From positions 56,655 through 120,654 of the forward strand of contig NZ_JAUXMX010000031.1 of NCBI RefSeq assembly GCF_030683065.1: 64,000 nucleotides of DNA, in the 5' to 3' direction. Origin of the DNA: Pseudomonas sp. (GTDB lineage Bacteria > Pseudomonadota > Gammaproteobacteria > Pseudomonadales > Pseudomonadaceae). The notes under the pieces were generated by a model. The model worked only from the letters and a program-made list of their open reading frames with translations. It ran no database searches and was not told the DNA's origin. A program made the position numbers and the translations under genes. Positions 56,188 to 64,000 of the stretch are shown in pieces. How positions within the stretch are numbered: position 1 is the stretch's first letter; each line of letters starts with the position of its first letter.

Positions 56188-59184
56188 TCAAGACAGCGCG
56201 TTCAATTGCTCGAGCAAAGCATCCTGCAAGTCATGAAGATTGCCGAGCTTTGCCTGTACCTGCGCGCCTCGCCCCTTGGCATGCAGCTCGCAGAGCTCGC
56301 TGGTCAACGTATAAATCTGCGCATGCAACGCGGTGATAGCCGCAAAGGATGGATGAGTGAGATGACAACCGTGGCCATCGCCTTGCAGCCACTGCGCGAA
56401 GTAGCTCTGCTGCCTGTCCAGTGACGGCGAGGTTGCACGTTCACCCTTGAGGTAGTTGTCAGTGGACTTGAACCAGGCGCGCAGTTCGACGCGGGCAATC
56501 AATCGCGATAAATCCTCCTTGCTTGCCAAAGGCAGATTGCACCAACCCGAACGCTGCCACCAGGTCGCAACCCAACTGGGCAGTTCATCTGCAGGCATCG
56601 GTGGGGCGATGCCGAACCCTTGGGCCTGCTCGCAGCCCAGTTGCAGCAACAGGGCGCCATGCTCCTGGCTTTCAACCCCCTCGGCAATTACCTTAAGGCG
56701 GAATGCGCTGGCCAGACCCACCACGCCCTTGAGAATCGACAGATCATCCGGGTCGTCAAGCATGCCGAGAACAAAACTCTGGTCGATTTTCAGCATGGCC
56801 ACCGGCAAATGCTTCAGGTAGGTGAGCGAGGAATAACCTGTTCCAAAATCATCCAGTGCGAACATCACACCGAATCCGCGGCACGCCTCGATCACCTGAA
56901 ATACGTGGGCGACGTCTTCCAATGCGCTGGTTTCCAGAATCTCCAGCTGCAGGCGTGCAGGGCTGACCTGCGGGTGCGCCTGAAGAATGGCTCGCAAACG
57001 CTCAACGAAATTCTTCTGCTGCAGCTGGCGCGCACCAATATTGACACTGACTTCCATGTCCAGCCCGACCTTGAGCCAGTCTTCCATTTGGCTCAGGGCT
57101 CGATTTATGGCCCACTCTCCGATCTCGATGGCCAGTAGGTGATCCTCAATCACCGGTAGAAATATCGCAGGGGCCAGCAGCCCTCGTTGAGGGTGCGACC
57201 AGCGGATCAGCGCCTCAACACCGATGACTTCACCGGTGCGCATGTTCACCTTGGGTTGGTAATGAAGGACGAACTCGCGCTCGGCCAATGCCCGGCGAAT
57301 GTGTTCCAGGCTCTCATGATGGCCACGCACACAACGATCCTGCTCGACATCGAAAAAGTGCAGGCGGTTCTTGCCCGATAACTTAGCTTGGTACATCGCC
57401 TGATCGGCTTGACGCAGGAGCTGGTCCGCGTCGACCTCTTCCTGTTGCGGACAGAAGGTCACGCCCATGCTGGCGGATACCTGCAGCGTCAGATCACCTA
57501 CACGGACCACTTGTGCCGCCGCCGCGAGCAATCGGCTGAGCATCGGCATACTGGTTGCCACATCCGGCAGGTCGACCAGCACCGCAACGAATTCGTCACC
57601 ACCAATGCGTGCAAGGGTGTCGCACTCACGCAGGGCCTGTTTCATGGTGGCAGACAAGGCAATCAGCAGCTTATCGCCAGCCTCGTGGCCGTGCGTGTCA
57701 TTAATTGCCTTGAAACCGTCGAGGTCCAAGTAAACGACTTCCAGCAGTTGGCCTCGCCGCTGCGCCTGGACAATGGCATGCCGCAAACGGTCGGCCAATA
57801 GCACGCGGTTGGGCAACGAGGTCAGTGCATCGTAGTGTGCAATATGTTCGAGCCGGCTCTGGTGCGCCTTGATTTCGGTGATGTCAGAGAACAGCGCAAC
57901 GTACTGCACAACGTCGCCGTTGGAGTCGCGCACGCTGCTGATTGTTTGCATTTCTGCATAAATTTCGCCGTTTTTACGCCTATTCCATATCTCACCGTAC
58001 CAGTGGCCTTTTTCACTCAAGCTCTGCCACATAGACTCGTAAAACTCACCGGGGTGACGGCCCGAACTTAGAAAGTGCGGGGTTTTCCCTACGGCTTCCT
58101 CGCGGCTATAACCGGTGATCCTGGTAAATGCGGCATTGACGTTAATGATGTTGCCGTCGGCCGCGGTAATCATGATGCCTTCACGCGAATGCGAGAACAC
58201 GCTGGCTGCAAGCTGGAGTTTCTCTTCGGCTTGTTTACGCTTGGAGATATCCCGTACAAACACAAAAACCTGTCCGCCGGCTGCATCGCGAAACGTGCTG
58301 CTAACCTCGACCTGCCAGGGAGAACCGTCCTTACGACGATGCACGGACTCGAACTGTCCGTGACCGGTTTCTATGAGGCTAAGGGTCTGTTTTGCCGTGG
58401 CTGCCGCGCACTCGGCCAACTCCAGGTCGATAATGTTCATCTTCAGCAGTTCTTCGCGGGTATAACCCGAAAGTTCGCAGTACGCAGGATTCACATCGAG
58501 AATGTTGCCGTGGATATCGACGCGCCAAAAACCATCGAGGGTCGCGTCCAGAATGCTCTGTAGTGCCTGATAACTCTCCTGCAACGCATCTTCTGCAGAC
58601 TTGCGCGCACTGAAGTCACTCACAACAAGGCGCAGCGCCGGCGCACCGCTTTCATCTTCTGATTTGGTTGCATCCAGGTGTGCCCACAGCAAGGTGCCAT
58701 TGCTTTTGACCATGCGCAGTTCGCACGTCTGTGGTTCGCCCGTGGCAATCAGCTGCTTTCGCAGTTGGTAGAAAATATCCTGATCGTCGCGAAAGATGAA
58801 GCGTGTGATCGGATGTTTGATCAGGTCCGCACGCACCACATTCAATAAATGAGTAGACGTGAGATTGGCCTGAACAATAGTCCCTTGCACACTGAGGGTC
58901 AGATAACCCACAGGCGCCAGGTCATAAAGATCGAAATAGCGTTCTTTGGCATCCTCGAGCTTTGCCTGTACTTGACGTAACTCCTCGTTCTGCATCTCCA
59001 GTTCGATCTGGTGCACACGCAACTCGTGCAGAGTCTGCTGCAGCACTTCTGGAGGCATGTGTTGCAGGTTTGCTTGCTGTACGTCCGTATCATCGCCAAT
59101 GACTTCTTCCGCCATCTGGCGCAGCAACGTCCCAGAATCCACCAACTGTGTGATTTTTCCCTGTCGTACATCCTTATCTTTCAT
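56188..59184 (-). CDS. Multi-PAS GGDEF-EAL cyclic-di-GMP protein with CZB-like tail
   Basis: This 998-residue cytoplasmic protein has an N-terminal coiled coil, three PAS domains (about 85-205, 205-325 and 330-450), GGDEF with an intact IGGDEF motif (about 455-620) and EAL with EALIRW and DDFGTGYSS (about 640-890). Both c-di-GMP synthesis and hydrolysis are possible. The last about 95 residues look like a chemoreceptor zinc-binding (CZB) domain whose usual His and Cys ligands are partly replaced. No transmembrane segment is seen. Confidence 0.88.
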   Translation of the reverse strand: MKDKDVRQGKITQLVDSGTLLRQMAEEVIGDDTDVQQANLQHMPPEVLQQTLHELRVHQIELEMQNEELRQVQAKLEDAKERYFDLYDLAPVGYLTLSVQGTIVQANLTSTHLLNVVRADLIKHPITRFIFRDDQDIFYQLRKQLIATGEPQTCELRMVKSNGTLLWAHLDATKSEDESGAPALRLVVSDFSARKSAEDALQESYQALQSILDATLDGFWRVDIHGNILDVNPAYCELSGYTREELLKMNIIDLELAECAAATAKQTLSLIETGHGQFESVHRRKDGSPWQVEVSSTFRDAAGGQVFVFVRDISKRKQAEEKLQLAASVFSHSREGIMITAADGNIINVNAAFTRITGYSREEAVGKTPHFLSSGRHPGEFYESMWQSLSEKGHWYGEIWNRRKNGEIYAEMQTISSVRDSNGDVVQYVALFSDITEIKAHQSRLEHIAHYDALTSLPNRVLLADRLRHAIVQAQRRGQLLEVVYLDLDGFKAINDTHGHEAGDKLLIALSATMKQALRECDTLARIGGDEFVAVLVDLPDVATSMPMLSRLLAAAAQVVRVGDLTLQVSASMGVTFCPQQEEVDADQLLRQADQAMYQAKLSGKNRLHFFDVEQDRCVRGHHESLEHIRRALAEREFVLHYQPKVNMRTGEVIGVEALIRWSHPQRGLLAPAIFLPVIEDHLLAIEIGEWAINRALSQMEDWLKVGLDMEVSVNIGARQLQQKNFVERLRAILQAHPQVSPARLQLEILETSALEDVAHVFQVIEACRGFGVMFALDDFGTGYSSLTYLKHLPVAMLKIDQSFVLGMLDDPDDLSILKGVVGLASAFRLKVIAEGVESQEHGALLLQLGCEQAQGFGIAPPMPADELPSWVATWWQRSGWCNLPLASKEDLSRLIARVELRAWFKSTDNYLKGERATSPSLDRQQSYFAQWLQGDGHGCHLTHPSFAAITALHAQIYTLTSELCELHAKGRGAQVQAKLGNLHDLQDALLEQLNALS

Positions 59185-59336
59185 CGGCAGCCCTTATTTA
59201 CCTTGGACGTGTGGGGGGCGGCCTTTCGTGCTAAGCGGCCGTGAAAGAAGCATTACCTGCTGCTGCCTACAAACGCCTGAAAACAGGCTCACTGTGTCGT
59301 TCATCTCGTGCGCTATTTTCAGTGAACACATGAGTA

Positions 59337-62300
59337 CTAATGCGGTTGTTCGGTGACCTCAACCACGGCACCCGTGATACCAATGATGGCGCCTGCGTCA
59401 TCACGCAGCGGTTCAACGGTCATGTCACAAGGGATTGGCTCGCCATAGATATTGGCGTTAACCCGCCTGCGTGTCCCCTCCCCGCGCTCCAGTACTTGCC
59501 TTTTGATAGCGGTCAGGTTGGCAGCCGCCTCTGCCGGTAGCAATTCGGCATCTGTTTTCCCCAAGAACTGCTCAACAGGCACCGCTGATTTAGCATTGTA
59601 GATCCATGTATAGCGCAATTCCTGGTCTTGGTTGAATATCACGACAGGCGTAGCCTCCAGCGCCACCCGCAGGCGCTCTTCATTAACCCGTAGTGCTTCC
59701 TCAGCCTGTTTGCGCGCAGAAATATTGAGCATTGCGCCGATCATGCGAATAGCCTGTCCGCGTTCATTACGCAGGACAAAACCACGGTCGAGTACAACCG
59801 CATAGGTTCCATCGACCTTGCGAAAGCGATATTCGTCGTCCCAATGCGTGCGCGAACTATCTGCTACCGCAGCTTGGATGCCATCGTTGACCCGCTGGCG
59901 ATCCTCCGGGTGGAGACGCTCAAGCCACCAGGTAATCGATTGCGGCACTGAAACGATATCGGTCCAACCAAACAGCGAGATTCCGGCCTCATTCCAGCGC
60001 TGCTCGCCCTTGATGATATCCCAGTCCCAAATGACGTCCCGCGCAGCTTTGGCCGCCAGCCGGTAACGTTCTTCGTTGAGGCGCAGCGTCTCGTGTTCAT
60101 TGATATCGACATAGGTGATCACCGCGCCTTCGATCACGTTGTCCAGGGTGCGATACGGCAAAATACGCATCTTGTACCAGCGCCCTTCCACGGTTTGCAC
60201 ATCAATTTCTTTGGGCGTCAAGGTATCCAGTACCGCCTTGACGTCGGTCACCAGTCGATCATAGCCAAGCAGATTGGAGGCGATGTGGCCGACCGGGCGG
60301 CCGACATCGCTTGGGATCAGGTTGATTATTCGCGATGCCGCCGGGGTGAAACGCAGAATCCGTAAATTGAGATCAACAAAAACCGTACCGATGCCAGTGC
60401 CCGCCAGCAGGTTGTTCATATCGTTATTGGCCTGCGACAACTCGAGCACCTTGGTCTGCAGCTCGGCGTTGATAGTGGCCAGTTCCTCGTTAACCGACTG
60501 CAGCTCTTCCTTGGAGGTTTCCAACTCTTCGTTAGTGGATTGCAGCTCCTCGTTGACCGACTGCATTTCCTCATTGGAAGACTTGAGTTCTTCGCTGGAG
60601 GTCTCCAGCGCCTCGATGATGCTCTGCAGATAATCTTCCTTGCTTTGCAGCTCCTGCTTGAGCGATTCAAGGCGTGGGTCTATATCACCACTGTTCTCAG
60701 CAGCAGCATCTGCCTGCACGGTAATCGGTTGCGTCGGCGACGCAGCCAAGGCTGACGCCTCCTCCAGGATGACCAGGAACAGAGAGGCCTCCATCGCTGC
60801 AGCAGGGCCCGACTTCACCGGCCAGATAGTCAGGTTGACAGAGGTAACATGGCCGTTGGTTTTAACCTGCAGTGCCTTTACCCGCACAACCTCTTTGCTG
60901 GCAGCCGCCTTATGCAGGCTGGTAGCCAGCCCCGAGTGCAAGCCCTCGCGCGCCATCTTGAGAATATTGTTGATCCCCGCCTCACCCGGTGCAGGCTCCA
61001 GGAACATGCCACTGCGGCCATGCAGATACAGAATGTCGCCTTGCGCGTTGACCAGCGCGGCTACTGCCGCCAGGTGCTGCAAAAGCGCCTGTTCGGTTAT
61101 CTCCCGCAGCGGTAATTTACTCGGGAAAATCGCTTTGGCACTGCCTGGGCGGCGCGCAACGCTGATCATGTCGGCAGCAGTCACCGGGGACAGAAAACGG
61201 CTGAGGAAGGTGCGCCGCATGCCACTGAAGTCTTCCTTGCGCTGATACAGCTTGGATTTGCGATCAAGCACGTTGAACAGCTCATCAAAGTCGCCGACGC
61301 CTTCCGATGTTCCGAGAAACAAAATTCCACCCGGCTTGAGTGCGTAGTGAAAAAGCGGAATTATTTTCTTCTGCAACTCCGCCCCTAAGTAAATCAGCAG
61401 GTTGCGACAGCAAATCAAGTCCAGCTTGGAAAACGGAGGATCCTTGATCAGGTCCTGTTCGGAAAATACCAGCATGTCGCGAATGCTTTTGTGAATGCGA
61501 TAACCGCTGCCATCGGACTCAAGGCTAAAAAACCGCTTCAGCCGTTCGGGGCTTATGTCGGCGGCCATACTGGCTGGGTAAATACCGGCGCGAGCCGTGG
61601 CAATCGCCCGGCTGTCTATGTCGGTGGCGAATACCTGAACCGTGTAATCCTGCTGAAGGGTTTCACGGTATTCCTGCAAGAGGATGGCCAGCGAGTAAGC
61701 CTCCTCGCCGGTTGAGCAGCCGGTTGACCACACCCGGATCGCTGAACCCGGTGGATTAGCGGCGAAGAGCTTGGGTATGACCAGTTCCTCAAGCGCCTTG
61801 AAGGCAGCTGGGTCACGGAAGAAATTGGTCACACCGATCAACAGGTCACGAAATAGCGACTCCACCTCGCGGGGGGTTTGGTGCAGGTACTTGACGTAGC
61901 TGTCGATATTTTCAAGTTGATGGACCGCCATGCGACGTTCAATGCGGCGCAAGATGGTGCTCGGCTTGTACTGTGAAAAGTCATGGCCGACATGGGTGCG
62001 TAGCGCAATGAAGATCTTTTTCAGGGCATCTTCGGCCTTGGAGCTCGGGATGCTGACTAACAGCGGCGGTTTGCCGAAGGCATGTGCGCGGTACGCCATG
62101 AGCTGCACCGGCATTTCGGCAGGCGGCAGAACGTAATCGACCAAGCCGGTGGCAATGGCACTGCGCGGCATACCGTCGAATTCAGCAGAGTCGGGATCCT
62201 GGGCCATGACCATCCCGCCCTCGGCCTTGATCGCGCGAACGCCCAAGGTGCCATCACTGCCTGTGCCCGAAAGTACAATACCTATGGCCCGCTCGCGCTG

Positions 62301-62759
62301 GTCAAGAGCTAGCGATCTGAAGAAAAAGTCGATAGGCAGACGCTGACCACGGGGCTCGCTCGGTGAGAGCAGTTGCAAGGTGCCATTGATGAAGGCCATG
62401 TCGTGATTGGGCGGGATGATGTAGGCACAGTTAAGCTGTATCTGCATGCCATCCACCACCTCGAAGACCTGCATACGCGTGAAGCGTCGGATCAGATCCG
62501 TGAGCATGCTTTTGTGGTCCGGCGCCAAGTGCTGGACCAGCACGAAGGCCATATTGGGGTTGGTATCGGTCGGCATACCGGAGAAAAACGCTTCAAACGC
62601 AGCCAATCCACCGGCAGAGGCGCCAATCCCGACAATCGGAAATGCACAGGCATTGTTCGCAGGCAAATCTCCGGCCCCTATGACCAACTGCCCATCAGCT
62701 GTACGCGCGTCTTTCGACTCTTGCGCCATATGGGCGGAGCCTGTTTTTCTTTTTGCCAT
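59337..62759 (-). CDS. CheB-CheR-PAS fusion signalling protein
   Basis: This 1140-residue protein fuses a CheB methylesterase (Ser in GIGASAGG, His in VQHLAPDHKS, Asp in LSGTGSDG, about 45-225), a CheR methyltransferase (WSTGCSTGEEAYS near 370, CRNLLIYL near 465), a long coiled coil with repeated SNEE/TNEE (about 715-785) and three PAS domains. It ends after the last PAS with no kinase or response domain. ATG 62759 follows AAGGTGG; the frame is open further upstream. Confidence 0.86.
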   Translation of the reverse strand: MAKRKTGSAHMAQESKDARTADGQLVIGAGDLPANNACAFPIVGIGASAGGLAAFEAFFSGMPTDTNPNMAFVLVQHLAPDHKSMLTDLIRRFTRMQVFEVVDGMQIQLNCAYIIPPNHDMAFINGTLQLLSPSEPRGQRLPIDFFFRSLALDQRERAIGIVLSGTGSDGTLGVRAIKAEGGMVMAQDPDSAEFDGMPRSAIATGLVDYVLPPAEMPVQLMAYRAHAFGKPPLLVSIPSSKAEDALKKIFIALRTHVGHDFSQYKPSTILRRIERRMAVHQLENIDSYVKYLHQTPREVESLFRDLLIGVTNFFRDPAAFKALEELVIPKLFAANPPGSAIRVWSTGCSTGEEAYSLAILLQEYRETLQQDYTVQVFATDIDSRAIATARAGIYPASMAADISPERLKRFFSLESDGSGYRIHKSIRDMLVFSEQDLIKDPPFSKLDLICCRNLLIYLGAELQKKIIPLFHYALKPGGILFLGTSEGVGDFDELFNVLDRKSKLYQRKEDFSGMRRTFLSRFLSPVTAADMISVARRPGSAKAIFPSKLPLREITEQALLQHLAAVAALVNAQGDILYLHGRSGMFLEPAPGEAGINNILKMAREGLHSGLATSLHKAAASKEVVRVKALQVKTNGHVTSVNLTIWPVKSGPAAAMEASLFLVILEEASALAASPTQPITVQADAAAENSGDIDPRLESLKQELQSKEDYLQSIIEALETSSEELKSSNEEMQSVNEELQSTNEELETSKEELQSVNEELATINAELQTKVLELSQANNDMNNLLAGTGIGTVFVDLNLRILRFTPAASRIINLIPSDVGRPVGHIASNLLGYDRLVTDVKAVLDTLTPKEIDVQTVEGRWYKMRILPYRTLDNVIEGAVITYVDINEHETLRLNEERYRLAAKAARDVIWDWDIIKGEQRWNEAGISLFGWTDIVSVPQSITWWLERLHPEDRQRVNDGIQAAVADSSRTHWDDEYRFRKVDGTYAVVLDRGFVLRNERGQAIRMIGAMLNISARKQAEEALRVNEERLRVALEATPVVIFNQDQELRYTWIYNAKSAVPVEQFLGKTDAELLPAEAAANLTAIKRQVLERGEGTRRRVNANIYGEPIPCDMTVEPLRDDAGAIIGITGAVVEVTEQPH

Positions 62760-63177
62760 GATTGCCACCTTGTATGTGCGCTGCAGTGTAACGCTGGGTT
62801 CCTGACAATTGCACGCTGGCCACGCTCTCCAACACAAGTAAATAACGGCTCAATTAACCTGTGGCATCTGACCAACTGCCCACCATAAAAGTGCGCCGTG
62901 TGTAGCCGTACCCACGAGATAGGAAGCCTATTTTTACGCGTTCATTTCGACCGGCCACAAACAACTTCAGTTGCCTCACTGCAACTCAGACCAGTAGCTA
63001 ACAGTGCACATTGCCGATGCCGCGGCCGACGCACAACCAGCCAGGCTGCGCGGGCACTTCGACAAAAGTCGACTTGTGCCGCTCAGCTAAATAATGATCC
63101 GGGACAACTGGCGATGAGAAAACGCCGCACTATTTTTTGCAAACTCCAAACTTTCTTAAATAAAGCAAATTTCTAGA

Positions 63178-63193
63178 TGGCACGGGCTTGGCG
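63178..63193 (+). promoter_or_regulatory. Possible sigma-54 promoter upstream of the ATP-grasp gene
   Basis: TGGCACG-GGCT-TGGCG has the essential GG-N10-GC spacing of sigma-54 promoters, with one mismatch in the -12 element. The start would be near 63204, 31 bases before ATG 63235. Otherwise the 475-base gap shows only a weak CGAC-AAAA-GTCG hairpin. Confidence 0.42.
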
Positions 63194-63234
63194 ATTTGCG
63201 ATAGTGACCGGTATCAGCGGACGAGGAATGCGGT

Positions 63235-64000
63235 ATGGATCGCAAGTACTACGATGAAATGTACGATGCACAGGGCAAGTGTCGCCCACACTATTTAGAA
63301 TTTGCCCGTTGGCTGGCAGCCATCCCGCCAGAGCAATTGGCCCAGCGACGCCGCGAGGCAGATCTGTTGTTTCACCGCGCTGGCATCACCTTCACCCTGT
63401 ATGGCGATGAGCAGGGAACCGAGCGGCTGATCCCCTTCGACACCATCCCGCGTAGCATTCCTGCCAGTGAATGGCGAATGGTCGAGCGCGGCTGTATCCA
63501 GCGCGTGCAGGCGCTGAACATGTTTCTCGCTGACATCTACCACGATCAGCGCATCATCAAAGCGGGGATCATTCCCGCCGAACAGGTGCTGGCCAACGAG
63601 GGCTACCAGATCGCCATGCAGGGTTTGAATCTGCACCGTGATCTGTATGCGCATATCGCCGGGGTCGATCTGGTGCGCGATGGCGATGGTAGCTACTACG
63701 TGCTGGAAGACAACCTGCGCACCCCGAGCGGCGTCAGCTACATGCTCGAAGACCGCAAGATGATGATGCGCCTGTTCCCCGAGCTGTTCGCCGCGCAGCG
63801 CATCGCACCCATCAATCATTACCCAAACCTGCTGCTTGAGACCCTGAAGACCTCCAGCCCGTTGGATAACCTCAACGTGGTGGTGCTGACGCCGGGACGT
63901 TTCAACAGTGCCTATTACGAGCACGCCTTCCTGTCGCGCGAGATGGGCGTTGAGCTGGTCGAGGGCGCGGACCTGTTCGTGCGTGACGACAAGGTCTACA
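63235..64000 (+). CDS. Circularly permuted ATP-grasp protein (3' end outside window)
   Basis: The first 255 residues are open to the window end. They match the circularly permuted ATP-grasp family (formerly DUF404/DUF407): YYDEMYDAQGKCRPHY at the start, FTLYGDEQGTERLIPFD near 49, GYQIAMQGLNLHRDLYAHIAG near 124, YVLEDNLRTPSGVSYMLE near 157. These proteins usually sit in an operon with an alpha-E domain protein and a transglutaminase and are thought to make peptide-like bonds. ATG 63235 follows GAGGAA. Confidence 0.85.
   Translation, partial: MDRKYYDEMYDAQGKCRPHYLEFARWLAAIPPEQLAQRRREADLLFHRAGITFTLYGDEQGTERLIPFDTIPRSIPASEWRMVERGCIQRVQALNMFLADIYHDQRIIKAGIIPAEQVLANEGYQIAMQGLNLHRDLYAHIAGVDLVRDGDGSYYVLEDNLRTPSGVSYMLEDRKMMMRLFPELFAAQRIAPINHYPNLLLETLKTSSPLDNLNVVVLTPGRFNSAYYEHAFLSREMGVELVEGADLFVRDDKVY

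Overview
The window looks like chromosome of a denitrifying gammaproteobacterium of the genus Pseudomonas. It is GC-rich. NosZ, NirM-type cytochrome c-551, NorC, NorB, NorD, NirQ/NorQ and Dnr all read like the Pseudomonas proteins, and intergenic REP-like palindromes of the Pseudomonas type recur. I see no rRNA, tRNA, CRISPR array or transposase gene.

Bases 1-16.8 kb hold denitrification functions: the 3' end of nosZ with nosDFYL-tatE, then nnrS, an SDR oxidoreductase, cytochrome c-551, norQEF, norCBD, and a regulatory block on the minus strand (dnrP, dnr, a dnrO-like gene, a DGC-domain gene and a second Dnr-type regulator). Bases 16.9-18.9 kb hold a P19/FtrA-FtrD-like iron uptake pair behind a Fur-like site.

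Bases 19-50.5 kb look like a low-oxygen survival region. It contains an FNR/Anr paralogue with all four Fe-S cysteines, two phosphoribosyltransferases, a PRPP synthetase paralogue, a cyclopropane fatty acid synthase, a CapA-like protein, an APH-fold kinase, two tandem-domain universal stress proteins, an Hsp20, an 8.4-kb cyclic beta-glucan synthase gene and an FtsH paralogue. At its centre is an eight-gene operon: FdhF-type formate dehydrogenase, AsrA/HydB-like Fe-S subunit, AsrB/HydG-like flavin subunit, AMP-forming acetyl-CoA synthetase, pyruvate dehydrogenase E1 alpha, E1 beta and E2, and a free acyl carrier protein. Most transcription units here start behind 14-bp FNR-type sites (TTGAT-N4-ATCAA). 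At several of them a TAnnnT-like -10 element sits where an activator centred at -41.5 predicts. The genes therefore read as one Anr/Dnr regulon: keep proteins folded, modify membrane lipid, make glucan, maintain PRPP, and obtain ATP and redox balance from pyruvate, acetate and formate without oxygen.

A tyrosine recombinase (50.75-52.04 kb) separates this region from ordinary genes: a TRIC-family membrane protein followed by a frameshifted VOC gene, glutathione reductase, another VOC protein, galU, a PAS-GGDEF-EAL protein, a CheB-CheR-PAS protein and the start of a circularly permuted ATP-grasp gene cut by the window end.

The main non-coding oddities are a 262-bp tandem duplication carrying the 3' end of a universal stress protein gene, a 205-bp element with 23-bp terminal inverted repeats, and several REP-like palindromes.
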